A stretch of DNA of 64,000 bases, taken from the NCBI RefSeq assembly GCF_032229225.1, contig NZ_CP135076.1, positions 558,001-622,000 on the forward strand, written 5' to 3'. The position numbers and the translations under genes were made by a program. Shown in pieces: positions 53,776-63,333 of this stretch. Each line of letters opens with the position of its first letter. Within the stretch, counting starts at the first letter, position 1. The notes under the pieces were generated by a model, which searched no databases, was not told the origin of the DNA, and saw nothing but the letters and a program-made list of their open reading frames with translations. Origin of the DNA: Stakelama saccharophila. GTDB taxonomy: Bacteria; Pseudomonadota; Alphaproteobacteria; Sphingomonadales; Sphingomonadaceae.

Positions 53776-55166
53776 TCTGGCCCATTCCCCGCGGTGTGGC
53801 CGATCAGGCGATCGCTGAGGTCGGCCAGAAAGGCTTCCAGGCTGGGCACGCCGTCGCCATCGGCATCGCTCCAGGAGTCGGGCCGGGCGGCGTTCGTGCC
53901 ATGTGCGTCTTCCCATTCGTCGGCCATGCCGTCGCCATCGCTGTCGGCATAGGGTCGCGCGGTGGCGACGGGCGGGATGGCACCGGGTTCGTGCACGATA
54001 TGGCCGGTGCGATCGCGCACTTCCTGCACGATCCGCGCATCGACGCCGTCGCGCGGAAATGCGCCGGCGCGCGCCAGCACGGCGTCATAGGCGGCATCGG
54101 CCGACATCGGCCGGACCGTCAGCGGGCAGGGAGGCGAGGGAACCGCCGCGGCCTTGATATCGGGCGCGATATGCTGGAATTTGCCGTCGAAGCGGTTGGC
54201 GAAGATGTAGATTTTCGCATCACCCTTGGAGCCCAGCTCCTCGCGGTCGATGCCGACGGCGTGATCCGCCGTCGACGGTCCCTTGCGCATGACGTTGCCG
54301 ACGACGGAAACCGGCGATCCGCCGTAGCTTTCCCATATTTCGGTGAATTGCGAACTGGCGTCGTACAGGACGTTGTTCACCACCTCGACACAGGAATTGG
54401 GAACGAAATTGACGTCCGGGTTGCGGTCGCCGTTATGGGCACAAAGATTGTTCAGAAAGCTGACCTGCTGCGGGCCTTCGGGATCGCTGCCCAGCAGCGC
54501 GCATTTGTCGTGCTTGGGAATGCCCTCGGCAAAGATCGACCAACTGATGGTGATATCGTTGTTGTCGCCGTAAGGATTGACCAGTTCGTCACGGGCCCAG
54601 CTTGCGCTGACATGGTCGATGATGACGTTTCGGCTGTTCTCGATCGTGATCGAATCCTCGGCCTCGCGGTTGGCGCCGATGCGGTCGTTGCGCACCCGGA
54701 TGTGCCGGACGACGATGTCGTGGCTCTGCTTGATCAACAGCGGCGTCAGGCCGTTGGCCCCGCCGGCATGGGCCAGGGTGATGCCGCCGCCCGGCGCCGT
54801 CTGACCGGCGATGGTGAGGTAGGGATTGCTGATGACCGGCGGCCGCCCGGTAAAGCGGATGACGCCGGCCACCCGGAAAACACAAACCCGCGGCCCTTCG
54901 GCCCCCACGCAGGCGCGGAAGCTTCCCGGACCGGAATCGGCAAGCGTGTCGACCATGATGATCCGTCCGCCGCGCCCGCCTTTCGCGCCGGCGCCGAAGC
55001 CGGTCGCGCCGGGAAAGGCGGGCGGCCCCGCCACGGGCTCGGGCGGCGGGGGCGGCTGGGTTTCGGCGGAGTTGCTGCACGCCGGCACGAGCAGGAACGC
55101 CGTGGCGATGCCCAGCGGCGCCAGCAGTGTCGCGATCGCGGTGCGCAGCGGGCGGCGGGGCGGCAT
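53772..55166 (-). CDS. Secreted pectate-lyase-like (PL1-type) right-handed beta-helix protein
   Basis: 464 residues. An N-terminal hydrophobic segment ends in VPACSNS, probably a lipoprotein signal, followed by a proline-rich linker. The catalytic part starts at FPGATGFGAGAKGGRGG and continues with NPYLTIAGQTAPGGGITL, KQSHDIVVRHIRVR and SRNVIIDHVSASWARDE, the rungs of a PL1-like beta-helix. The C-terminus has calcium-binding repeats DSDGDGMADEWED and DADGDGVPS. Sphingan clusters encode a similar lyase thought to trim or release their own polymer. It is coupled to the barrel gene (TGATG) and a GT4 gene. Confidence 0.82.
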   Translation of the reverse strand: MPPRRPLRTAIATLLAPLGIATAFLLVPACSNSAETQPPPPPEPVAGPPAFPGATGFGAGAKGGRGGRIIMVDTLADSGPGSFRACVGAEGPRVCVFRVAGVIRFTGRPPVISNPYLTIAGQTAPGGGITLAHAGGANGLTPLLIKQSHDIVVRHIRVRNDRIGANREAEDSITIENSRNVIIDHVSASWARDELVNPYGDNNDITISWSIFAEGIPKHDKCALLGSDPEGPQQVSFLNNLCAHNGDRNPDVNFVPNSCVEVVNNVLYDASSQFTEIWESYGGSPVSVVGNVMRKGPSTADHAVGIDREELGSKGDAKIYIFANRFDGKFQHIAPDIKAAAVPSPPCPLTVRPMSADAAYDAVLARAGAFPRDGVDARIVQEVRDRTGHIVHEPGAIPPVATARPYADSDGDGMADEWEDAHGTNAARPDSWSDADGDGVPSLEAFLADLSDRLIGHTAGNGPE

Positions 55167-56392
55167 CAGAACTGGGTGCGCAGTTCGACCGCCGCGCGCG
55201 TTCGCTCGAACGGCTGGGAAGGATCGTCGCTGTGGCGGTTGGCGTATGTCACCGTCGTGGCGAGCGACAGGGACCGGTTGAGCCGATATTCGACTTCGCC
55301 GGTCACGCCCAGGGTACGCTCCGCGATGCCGGTGCCGATGAATTTGCTCCGTCGATAGAGGACCGACGCCTGAAATCGCAGGTCGGAACGCGCCTCGGCC
55401 TGGACGCCCAGGCGGAAGCGGGTGTCGGTACGGGCCTGTGCGCCGGATCGCACGGTGGCCACGTCGCCGCGAAACCCGTCCAGGGTGAATGCGATGCGGC
55501 GGGTCGGCAGGTAACTTATCGAGGCTTCGGCCGACAGGCCGGTGCGGCTGGGCAGAGACGGGTCGTCCGGGTTGGAACGGAACACGCCGACGGTCGCCTC
55601 GCCGCGGACGAAGCCGGTGTCGGCAAGGCTCACACCGGCCCGCACGCCGAACGTGTCGGCATCGCGGTTGATCCCGGTGAAATCGGTGGCAAGCCGGAAG
55701 TCGCGGCGGTTGTAGAACCCGTTGACGACGGCCCGGACGGTGCCCGTCAGATAATAGCCGGCGGCCGCCTGTGCCGAATAGATCGAAAGGTCGCGATCCC
55801 GGTCGCGGGACGCCAGATAGTCGACCTGCGTCGCATCGCCGGTCAGACCGACATAGACACTGCCGGTATCGTGCGTCCAGGACGCCTCGCTGTTGAGGAT
55901 GTTGATGCGGCGAGGCCCCGTACTGCGCGTATCGCGCGCCTCCGGGTCGCCGCGATCCTCGATCGCGCGGCGCCAGCTTACATGCCCGGCAAAGGTGTCG
56001 GGCGCCGACTTGTAATTGCCCTGCATGCGGAAGAAGGCGGCGTCGCTGTCCTCCGCCGTGCGATCGAAGAAGCGCCGCAGCCGCAATTCGCCCAGCAGCG
56101 ACAGGTTGGCATCGCCGGAATCGAGCAGCGCCTCCACCCGCGGCGTCAGCACGACCAGGGCGTCGTCGACCTCATTGTCTGGCTCTGCATAGATGTTGCT
56201 GTCATATTCGACCCGCGCCTCGCCGGAGGGATAGAGCCGGAACGGACCGAGCGGCAGGCCCATCGGGTCCGTGCCGGGAAGCGGAAGGTCGAGGATCGGC
56301 GCCGTGCGGTCGATCTGCTGCGCTGCGACCGGATTCGCCGCGACGGCGGTTCCCAGTGCGCCGGCCAGCGCCAGGCGGCGGATCAGAACCAC
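55166..56392 (-). CDS. Outer-membrane beta-barrel protein of the EPS locus
   Basis: 408 residues from GTG 56392, which overlaps the end of the Wza-like gene by 10 nt. A signal peptide (LIRRLALAGALGTAVAANPVAAQ) is followed by many amphipathic strands of alternating residues (RLYPSGEARVEYDSNIYAEP) and a terminal phenylalanine in AAVELRTQF. The size suggests sixteen to eighteen strands. Such barrels in GumB-type loci may provide the outer-membrane exit that a short Wza homologue lacks (inference). No closer family is recognised. Confidence 0.72.
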   Translation of the reverse strand: MVLIRRLALAGALGTAVAANPVAAQQIDRTAPILDLPLPGTDPMGLPLGPFRLYPSGEARVEYDSNIYAEPDNEVDDALVVLTPRVEALLDSGDANLSLLGELRLRRFFDRTAEDSDAAFFRMQGNYKSAPDTFAGHVSWRRAIEDRGDPEARDTRSTGPRRINILNSEASWTHDTGSVYVGLTGDATQVDYLASRDRDRDLSIYSAQAAAGYYLTGTVRAVVNGFYNRRDFRLATDFTGINRDADTFGVRAGVSLADTGFVRGEATVGVFRSNPDDPSLPSRTGLSAEASISYLPTRRIAFTLDGFRGDVATVRSGAQARTDTRFRLGVQAEARSDLRFQASVLYRRSKFIGTGIAERTLGVTGEVEYRLNRSLSLATTVTYANRHSDDPSQPFERTRAAVELRTQF

Positions 56393-56961
56393 CGTTCGTA
56401 CACTTCGATCTGGTCGCCGGGCTCGATCGGGTCGCTGACGCGCGCGCGCCCGGTGAGCGAATTTCCTCCCACCTTGCGGGTGATGGCGACCGCGCTCTGG
56501 TCGGCGCGGAACGTGTATCCGCCCGCCATCGACACCGCCGCCTGCACGGACATTCCGGGGCGGAAGGTGTATTCGCCGGGCTTGTTGACCTCGCCCAGGA
56601 TATAAAAGGGCCTGAGCGCGCTCGGCTGGACGTTGACGATGGGGGCATTCAGGATGCGGCGTTCGAGCAGCGCCTGCTTGATGCCGCTTTCCAGTTGGGA
56701 AAAGGTCCGTCCGCCGGCCTGGACCTTGTCCACCATCGGCAGTGACAGGGTGCCGTCGCCGGCGACGGTGAAGGTGGTGTTGTTGAACGCCTCCAGCCCA
56801 TAGATATAGACCCGTACCTCGTCTCCGGCGCCCAGCCGGTATTGGCTGTTCTCGATCGGCGGAAGGTCGGCGAGCGAGGCGGTGAGGCTTGCGCAACCGC
56901 TCGTCAGCAGGGCTGCGGCGAGGCCGAGCAATGCGTGGCGCAGGATGGATCGAGGCTGCAT
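56383..56961 (-). CDS. wza: Polysaccharide export lipoprotein, Wza/GumB-like (short form)
   Basis: 192 residues. Lipobox LLTSGCASL with Cys23. The polysaccharide-export domain is YRLGAGDEVRVYIYGLEAFN and GDGTLSLPMVDKVQAGGRTF; the SLBB-like domain follows at RPFYILGEVNKPGEYTFRPG with MSVQAAVSMAGGYTFRA. It lacks the C-terminal amphipathic-helix domain that forms the Wza pore, as in GumB, so a separate outer-membrane protein is probably needed. GGAGAG lies 4-9 nt upstream of the ATG. Followed directly by the barrel gene. Confidence 0.9.
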   Translation of the reverse strand: MQPRSILRHALLGLAAALLTSGCASLTASLADLPPIENSQYRLGAGDEVRVYIYGLEAFNNTTFTVAGDGTLSLPMVDKVQAGGRTFSQLESGIKQALLERRILNAPIVNVQPSALRPFYILGEVNKPGEYTFRPGMSVQAAVSMAGGYTFRADQSAVAITRKVGGNSLTGRARVSDPIEPGDQIEVYERWF

Positions 56962-57029
56962 GTCACTCTCCAGGCTTCGAGAATATTTCCGACGACATGA
57001 TTTCGACGATAGGGCGGTGTGCGCCGAGA

Positions 57030-58463
57030 TTATCGCATCGCGCCCGGATGCCCCGTGGCAATTTCGGCGGATTCGTTGCGAAGAGGTCGTACTGGCCGAC
57101 CGGCGTACCTCTTTCGGGCTATGCCGCCGCCGCATTTGGTGACGATCATCAGGGCGAGCAGCACCGGAATGATGTTCAGGCGCGAGAAGATGTGCGGGCT
57201 GGACTGGCTGTAGAGAATGAAGACGGCGACGACGGCGAAACAGACGCCCGCTTCCAGCCGGCAATGGGCCAGTCGCGACAGAGGCATCCATAGCAGCAGC
57301 CCCACCAGCACCAGGATGCCGGCGAGCGAGACCAGCCCGCCCTCTACCAGCATCAGCAGATAGATGTTGTGGACCGGCTGCTTGATCTCGTTCGTCTTGC
57401 GGAACTGGTCGGCGCCCAGGCCGATGAACACGGTGTCGTCTGCCTGCGCCCATGCCAATTCGATCAGCTTCATCCGCCCCTTGTAGGTGCCGGCCTCCTC
57501 AAGATCGCCGCTGGAGATGGCGTTGCCGACGCGATCCTCGAACACGGTCGGGACGGGGGCGCCGCTGGCGACGAAAATCGATGCGCCGACCGCGGCGACC
57601 AGCAGCGTCCCGCCGACATAGCGCATGCCGAGAAACAGCAGCGTGATCGCGATCGCCGCCACTGTCGCGGCAAATCCCGTAAAGGATGCGCTCAGCATCA
57701 GCGCCCAGGCGAAGACCGGCACGATCAGCGTCACCAGCCAGGTCGGCAGCAACCGGGTCGAAAAGGCATAGATCAGCAGCGGCGTTGTGAAGGCGATCGT
57801 CGCCCCGTTCCAGTTCGGTTCGGAAGCGAAGGTGGAAAGCCGCCCGTTGCCTGCGATGAATTCCTCGGAAAAGACCGCCGCGGCCTGAGCATGGTTCATC
57901 GTCTGGCTGACGGCGATGCCGAAGATCTCCATCGCCGCCACGCCCAGGATGAACATCGCGACCAGCCGCCGCGCAATCCGTCGGGGCTGTGCGAGAAGCA
58001 GCATCGGCAGCAAGAGGAAGCCGGTGATGTACTGCATCGAGATGACGAACCAGCGCATCATGTCGCCGTTGAACAAGGTGCCGATAAACAGCCCGCCCAG
58101 CATCATCGCAAGGCCGACGAGCCATAAGGGCGTCACCCGGCCGAACGGGATCGCGGTCAATTGTCCTCGCGCCAGGCCGATGGCGAAGGCGGCGAAGAAC
58201 ATCAGATCGGCCAGCGTGACATTGATGCTGCCTACGCGCAGCAACTGGTAGGAGGCGAAAAAGGCGCCGGTCGCCATGAACGCTGCGGCCAGCGAATGCG
58301 GGCCGGCTTCCGCCAGGATCGGCGTTTCGATCGTACCGGGAAGCCGTGCCGTGCCGCCATGCGGTGCCGCGCGCCGGGCCAACGTCGCCGACGAGCCGAC
58401 ATCGCCTCGCTCCCGCCCGTCTTGGGGCGCGAAATCGCGCCCTTCGCCTGAAATGGCATTCAT
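57030..58463 (-). CDS. O-antigen/EPS polymerase-like membrane protein (Wzy-like)
   Basis: 477 residues from ATG 58463; 58505 is an alternative. About twelve transmembrane helices. The large periplasmic loop contains GRLSTFASEPNWNGATIAFT and, near the end, KGRMKLIELAWAQADDTVFI, GLGADQFRKTNEIKQPVHNI, the loop pattern of O-antigen ligases and polymerases (Wzy_C-type). It would join repeat units in the periplasm. The C-terminus is basic. The gene precedes wza by 68 nt and is divergent from the PIG-L gene. Confidence 0.82.
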   Translation of the reverse strand: MNAISGEGRDFAPQDGRERGDVGSSATLARRAAPHGGTARLPGTIETPILAEAGPHSLAAAFMATGAFFASYQLLRVGSINVTLADLMFFAAFAIGLARGQLTAIPFGRVTPLWLVGLAMMLGGLFIGTLFNGDMMRWFVISMQYITGFLLLPMLLLAQPRRIARRLVAMFILGVAAMEIFGIAVSQTMNHAQAAAVFSEEFIAGNGRLSTFASEPNWNGATIAFTTPLLIYAFSTRLLPTWLVTLIVPVFAWALMLSASFTGFAATVAAIAITLLFLGMRYVGGTLLVAAVGASIFVASGAPVPTVFEDRVGNAISSGDLEEAGTYKGRMKLIELAWAQADDTVFIGLGADQFRKTNEIKQPVHNIYLLMLVEGGLVSLAGILVLVGLLLWMPLSRLAHCRLEAGVCFAVVAVFILYSQSSPHIFSRLNIIPVLLALMIVTKCGGGIARKRYAGRPVRPLRNESAEIATGHPGAMR

Positions 58464-58773
58464 GCGCCGTGATCCGCTTGCGGAACTATTCGTGCGATCG
58501 GCCATGCGATCGCTTGCAATGCGTGCCGCACGGCGTTCGCATCCGCCATTCGCATTCTGGAGGGGGCGCCGCCCAAAAGGCGTAGCCGGCAGGCGAAAAG
58601 GAGGCATGCCGGAATGGCGTTTTCGCCAGCCCCGGACCAGCCCTAGGATATTGCATGCGACCCGGCGACGGGCGCGCGCGCCGGCATACCGCCAGTTCCT
58701 CCGCGCGCTACCGATCGGCGGTGAACGGACCCATCATGTTGGCAGGCAAGGGCAGTTGAGCGAGTTCACGGCA
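58464..58773. other. 310-nt divergent intergenic region between the Wzy-like and PIG-L genes
   Basis: No gene supported. It probably holds promoters for both directions of the EPS genes, but I see no convincing -35/-10 pair. A GGAGG occurs at 58601-58605 and an AAGGG at 58748-58752 near a possible TTG start (58756) of the PIG-L gene. Confidence 0.45.
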
Positions 58774-59448
58774 ATGCGACGCGTCGCGGTCGTGGCGCCG
58801 CATCCCGACGACGAGGTTCTCGGATGCGGCGGTACGATGGCACGGCTGGCCTCGGCGGGAAGCGAGGTCCATGTGGTGATCGCCACCCGTGGCCGGCCGC
58901 CCCGGTTTTCCGATGGCTATATGGACCGGGTCATGGCGGAGGCGGATGCCGCGCACGCGATGTTGGGGGCGACGCGAACCCATCGCCTCGACCTGCCGGC
59001 GGCCGAACTGGACGGCGTTCCCGCTGCCGAGGTCAATGCCGCGGTCGGCGCCTGCCTCGACGCGATTGCGCCCGACACGCTGTTCCTGCCCTTTGTCGGC
59101 GACATTCATCTGGATCATCAGATCTGCTTCACCGCGGCGATGGTCTGGGCCCGGCCGCGCAGCGCCGGGGCGCCGGAGCGCATCTTCGCCTATGAGACAC
59201 TGTCGGAAACGAACTGGGCGGCGCCCGGCACGACTCCGGCGTTCCTGCCGGACAGCTTCATCGACATCTCGGCACAGATCGAGCGCAAGGTGGAGGCGTT
59301 CGCCGCCTTTCGTTCCCAGGCCAAGGCCTTTCCGGACGAACGCTCGCCGCAAGCGATTCGCGCGCTGGCGACGATGCGGGGCACGACCGTGTTCTGCGAG
59401 GCGGCCGAAGCGTTCATGGCCGTTCGCCAGATCTGGCGCGCCGCGTGA
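58774..59448 (+). CDS. PIG-L family deacetylase
   Basis: 224 residues. The zinc motif PHPDDEVLGCGG stands at the start and the second zinc ligand in GDIHLDHQICF. It belongs to the LmbE/PIG-L family, which deacetylates N-acetylglucosamine-containing substrates. In an EPS cluster it may deacetylate a sugar intermediate or polymer unit. ATG 58774 matches the family start; a TTG at 58756 with AAGGG is possible. The stop overlaps the flippase GTG by 4 nt. Confidence 0.88.
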   Translation: MRRVAVVAPHPDDEVLGCGGTMARLASAGSEVHVVIATRGRPPRFSDGYMDRVMAEADAAHAMLGATRTHRLDLPAAELDGVPAAEVNAAVGACLDAIAPDTLFLPFVGDIHLDHQICFTAAMVWARPRSAGAPERIFAYETLSETNWAAPGTTPAFLPDSFIDISAQIERKVEAFAAFRSQAKAFPDERSPQAIRALATMRGTTVFCEAAEAFMAVRQIWRAA

Positions 59449-60809
59449 TTGCGGTAGCGAAGACCATCCGTTCGGTGTTCGGCGCCGGCGCCATGCCGGT
59501 TCATCACCTGCGCCAGATCGGGCATCTGCTGTCGGGCAATGCCGCCAGCAGCGTCCTGATGCTCGTCAGCGTCGGCATTGCCGCGCGCGCCCTGACGACG
59601 GAGAAATTCGGCGTCTTTGTCCTCGTCCTCACCTTCGTGCGGCTGGTCGAACGGATCGCGCGCTTCGAATCCTGGCAGCCGTTGATCAAGTTCGCGAGCG
59701 AACTCGAGGCCGCCGGGGACATGCGGCAATTGTCGCGGCTGCATCTCTATGGCCTGATGCTCGATGTCGCGGCTGCGGCGACGGCTGCGGCTGCGGCGGT
59801 CCTGATCGCCGGATTCTTCGCGCCGATGGTGGGGCTGAGCGACGCCTATTTCGAGCTGGTTGCGATCTACAGCGTGGCGACGCTGTGCAACGTCACCGGC
59901 ATGCCGACGGCGGCGCTGCGCCTGGCCGGGCGTTTCCGCACCATCGCCTATGTGCAGTTGCCGGGACAGGTGCTGCGGATCGGCTTCGCGCTCATGTGCT
60001 GGCATTACGGGCTGGGCGTGAAAAGTTTTCTGGTCGCCTGGGCCGCGGCGCAGGTGCTGGGATCGGCGCTGTTTCTCCACCGCGGGTTCGCGGCCCTTCG
60101 CGCCGAAGGGGTTCCGAACCCGCTGCGGGCATCGCCGCGCCATTTGCGGCGGGATTTTCCCGGTTTTCTCTCCTTCGCCTCCTCGACCAATCTGTCGATG
60201 ACGATGCGCACCCTGACGCAGGAGGCCGACACCCTGCTGGTGGGCGGCCTGGCCGGGCCGACCCAGGCCGGTTTCTATCACCTGGCCAAGCGGCTGGCGA
60301 AGCTGGCGCAACAGGTGGGAGCGCAGGCGCAGGCGGTTCTCTATCCAGACATGGCGCGGCTCTGGACGCGCAAGGACCGTGCCGCCCTCAGGGCGCTTAC
60401 CGGGCGCGTTCAACTGGCGCTGGGCGGAATCGGAATCGCCGTGCTGCTGGTCGCGGTCGTGGCCGGCGAGGCTTTCGTGACGACCGCCGTCGGCAGCAAC
60501 TACGCGGCGGTAGGCCCCCTGCTGATCGCGCAGATCGTCAGTGTCATCTTCATCATGCACGCGGCGCCGTCGCGTTCGGTGCTGCTTTCCATGGGTCGGC
60601 CGCAGCTTGTGCTCGTGGTGGTGGCGTTCGGTACGGCCCTGTTCTTCGCCGGCGCGCTGCTGCTCATCCCTCATCTGGGCGCGATGGGGGCGAGCCTGGC
60701 GCAGATCCTGTTCGCAGCGTTCGTCGCGCTGTGGATGGACGTTGCCTGGCGGGCGGGCCTGAAGCGTGCGCCGGATCCAATCGCGCCCCGAAGGACGGGG
60801 CCGCCCTGA
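59445..60809 (+). CDS. Lipopolysaccharide/EPS flippase, Wzx-like (MOP superfamily)
   Basis: 454 residues from a GTG that overlaps the deacetylase stop (GTGA). Twelve to fourteen transmembrane helices; the N-terminal IGHLLSGNAASSVLMLVSVG and FGVFVLVLTFVRLVERIA, then SFLSFASSTNLSMTMRTLTQ, fit polysaccharide-biosynthesis transporters of the MOP superfamily. It should move undecaprenyl-linked repeat units across the inner membrane for the Wzy-like polymerase. Together with PIG-L it forms the plus-strand arm of the EPS locus. Confidence 0.85.
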   Translation: MIAVAKTIRSVFGAGAMPVHHLRQIGHLLSGNAASSVLMLVSVGIAARALTTEKFGVFVLVLTFVRLVERIARFESWQPLIKFASELEAAGDMRQLSRLHLYGLMLDVAAAATAAAAAVLIAGFFAPMVGLSDAYFELVAIYSVATLCNVTGMPTAALRLAGRFRTIAYVQLPGQVLRIGFALMCWHYGLGVKSFLVAWAAAQVLGSALFLHRGFAALRAEGVPNPLRASPRHLRRDFPGFLSFASSTNLSMTMRTLTQEADTLLVGGLAGPTQAGFYHLAKRLAKLAQQVGAQAQAVLYPDMARLWTRKDRAALRALTGRVQLALGGIGIAVLLVAVVAGEAFVTTAVGSNYAAVGPLLIAQIVSVIFIMHAAPSRSVLLSMGRPQLVLVVVAFGTALFFAGALLLIPHLGAMGASLAQILFAAFVALWMDVAWRAGLKRAPDPIAPRRTGPP

Positions 60810-60830
60810 CGTCTTGACCGGCAGCGTCCG

Positions 60831-62507
60831 TCAACCGGACGAGCCAAGGATTCCGGGCAGGTCCAGTTCCTTGTCGCGCGCGCAGCGAATGGCGTCGTCA
60901 TAGCCGGCGTCGGCATGGCGCATCACGCCGGTCGCGGGATCGTTCCACAGCACGCGCGCCAGCCGCTTCGCCGCAGCTTCGCTGCCGTCGGCGACGATCA
61001 CCATGCCGGCATGCTGTGAATAGCCCATGCCGACGCCGCCGCCATGGTGGAGCGACACCCAGGTCGCGCCGCTTGCGGTGTTGAGCAGCGCATTGAGGAG
61101 CGGCCAGTCGGAAACGGCGTCCGATCCATCCTTCATCGCCTCGGTCTCGCGATTGGGGCTGGCGACGGAGCCTGAATCGAGATGGTCGCGGCCGATCACG
61201 ACCGGCGCCTTCAACTCGCCCGACGCCACCATCTCGTTGAAGGCGAGGCCCAGCCGGTGCCGGTCGCCCAGCCCGACCCAGCAGATGCGCGACGGCAGAC
61301 CCTGGAACCGGATCTTCTCGCGCGCCATGTCGAGCCAGCGGTGGAGATGCGCGTCGTCCGGCAGCAGCTCCTTCACCTTGGCATCGGTCTTGTAGATGTC
61401 CTCCGGATCGCCCGAGAGCGCCGCCCAGCGGAACGGACCGACGCCGCGGCAGAAGAGCGGGCGGATATAGGCCGGCACGAAACCGGGGAAGCCGAACGCA
61501 TCGGCCACGCCCTCGTCCTTCGCCACCTGACGGATATTGTTGCCATAGTCGGTGGTCGGCACGCCGGCTTCCTGCATCGCCAGCATGGCCTTCACATGCT
61601 CGGCCATCGAAGCGCGCGCCGCCTCGGCGACCATTTCGGGTTCGCGCTCGCGCCGCTCGATCCATTCGGCGACGGTCCAGCCGGCGGGGAGATAGCCATT
61701 GACCGGGTCATGCGCGCTGGTCTGGTCGGTCAGGAGGTCGGGGCGCACGCCGCGTTCGACCAGTTGCGGCAGGATTTCGGCCGCATTGCCGAGCAGACCG
61801 ACCGACACCGGCGTCTTGTCGCGGCAGGACTGTTCCATGATCGCCAGCGCCTCATCGAGCGATTCCGTCGCGCGATCGAGATAGCCGGTCTTCAGCCGCA
61901 TCTCGATTCGGCTCGGCTGGCACTCGATGGCGAGGCAGGACGCCCCCGCCATCACCGCGGCAAGCGGCTGCGCGCCGCCCATGCCGCCCAGCCCGGCGGT
62001 CAGCAGCCAGCGGCCCGACAGGTCGCCGTCATAATGGCGCCGGCCCATCTCGACGAAGGTCTCGTAGGTGCCCTGAACGATCCCCTGCGTGCCGATATAG
62101 ATCCACGAACCTGCCGTCATCTGCCCGTACATGGCGAGGCCTTTGCGATCGAGCTCGGCGAAATGCTCCCAGGTCGCCCATTTGGGCACCAGGTTGGAAT
62201 TGGCGATCAGGACGCGCGGCGCATCCTCATGCGTGCGGAACACGCCCACCGGCTTGCCCGACTGGACGAGCAGCGTCTGGTCCGCCTCCAGGTCGCGCAG
62301 GGCGGCGACGATCCGGTCGAAGCTTTCCCAGTCGCGCGCGGCGCGGCCTATGCCGCCATAGACGACCAGTTCCTCCGGCCGCTCGGCCACGTCCGGATCG
62401 AGATTGTTCATCAGCATCCTGAGCGGCGCTTCGGTCAGCCAGCTCCTGGCGGTCAGTTCCGTACCGGTGGCGGCGCGGACGGTGCGGCTGTTGTCGCGGC
62501 GGTTCAT
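60831..62507 (-). CDS. hutU: Urocanate hydratase
   Basis: 558 residues, the usual length. NAD-binding [20 protein letters not shown]; the family pattern [20 protein letters not shown] and [17 protein letters not shown] are diagnostic. It converts urocanate to 4-imidazolone-5-propionate in histidine breakdown. AAAGGAG lies just before the ATG. Only 10 nt separate it from hutG. Convergent with the flippase gene (21 nt between stops). Confidence 0.97.
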   Translation of the reverse strand: MNRRDNSRTVRAATGTELTARSWLTEAPLRMLMNNLDPDVAERPEELVVYGGIGRAARDWESFDRIVAALRDLEADQTLLVQSGKPVGVFRTHEDAPRVLIANSNLVPKWATWEHFAELDRKGLAMYGQMTAGSWIYIGTQGIVQGTYETFVEMGRRHYDGDLSGRWLLTAGLGGMGGAQPLAAVMAGASCLAIECQPSRIEMRLKTGYLDRATESLDEALAIMEQSCRDKTPVSVGLLGNAAEILPQLVERGVRPDLLTDQTSAHDPVNGYLPAGWTVAEWIERREREPEMVAEAARASMAEHVKAMLAMQEAGVPTTDYGNNIRQVAKDEGVADAFGFPGFVPAYIRPLFCRGVGPFRWAALSGDPEDIYKTDAKVKELLPDDAHLHRWLDMAREKIRFQGLPSRICWVGLGDRHRLGLAFNEMVASGELKAPVVIGRDHLDSGSVASPNRETEAMKDGSDAVSDWPLLNALLNTASGATWVSLHHGGGVGMGYSQHAGMVIVADGSEAAAKRLARVLWNDPATGVMRHADAGYDDAIRCARDKELDLPGILGSSG

Positions 62508-62517
62508 AAGCGCTCCT

Positions 62518-63333
62518 TTAGAGATTGCGCGCGAACGCCAGGCAGGCGTCGATTATGGGCTCGAGGCGGCGAACGAGCGGCGCGGCGCGTTCGGCATCGA
62601 AGGGCGTGGGCCAGTTGCCGGCGCCCGGATCGTCCGGTTCGTCCATATAGCCGCGCATGGCGAGTTCCATCTGGATGGCGTGCTGCCCGGTGTCCGGACG
62701 ACCATGATGGCGTGTCGTCCAGCCGCCGCGAAACCGTCCGTCGACGACATGGGCATATTCGCTGTCGGCGGCGATCCGCGTCACCGCCTCGCGCAGTTCC
62801 ACCGCGCAGGTCCTGCCGCCATCGGTGCCGATGTTGAACTGCGGCAACTCGCCATCGAACAGCCGCGGCACCCGGCTGCGGATCGAATGCGCGTCATAGA
62901 GGACGACGCGGCCATGGCCGCCGCGCAGCCGGTCGAGTTCGGTCTGGATCGCGTGGTGATAGGGGTCGAACCAGGTCGCCCGCCGCTCGGCGATCTCGCC
63001 CGCATCGGGCTCGCGTCCCTCCTCGTAGAGCGGCGCGCCATCGAATGTCGTGACGGGGCATAGTCCCGTCGTCGCCTGACCGGGATAGAGCGATGCGCCG
63101 GACGGGTCGCGGTTCACGTCGATCACACTGCGCGAAACGGTCGTGCGGACGGTCGTCGCGCCCTTGTCGGGGACGAAGGCGTAGAGCCTGTCGATCCACC
63201 AATCGGCATCCAGGCGCGAGCGCCAGGGCGAGATCATCCGCTGTTCGATCGCGTGCGGAATGTCCGTGCCCGTATGCGGAAAGGCGACGACGAGCGGCGC
63301 GTCGCCGCGGTGGATTTCAAGCCAGTCGGTCAT
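62518..63333 (-). CDS. hutG: N-formylglutamate deformylase
   Basis: 271 residues. The N-formylglutamate amidohydrolase family pattern is visible: [45 protein letters not shown] and [20 protein letters not shown], holding metal-binding histidine and acid residues. It releases formate from N-formylglutamate in the five-step histidine pathway, so a formiminoglutamate deiminase (HutF) is expected elsewhere, perhaps upstream outside the window. The start overlaps hutH by 4 nt (ATGA). Confidence 0.93.
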   Translation of the reverse strand: MTDWLEIHRGDAPLVVAFPHTGTDIPHAIEQRMISPWRSRLDADWWIDRLYAFVPDKGATTVRTTVSRSVIDVNRDPSGASLYPGQATTGLCPVTTFDGAPLYEEGREPDAGEIAERRATWFDPYHHAIQTELDRLRGGHGRVVLYDAHSIRSRVPRLFDGELPQFNIGTDGGRTCAVELREAVTRIAADSEYAHVVDGRFRGGWTTRHHGRPDTGQHAIQMELAMRGYMDEPDDPGAGNWPTPFDAERAAPLVRRLEPIIDACLAFARNL

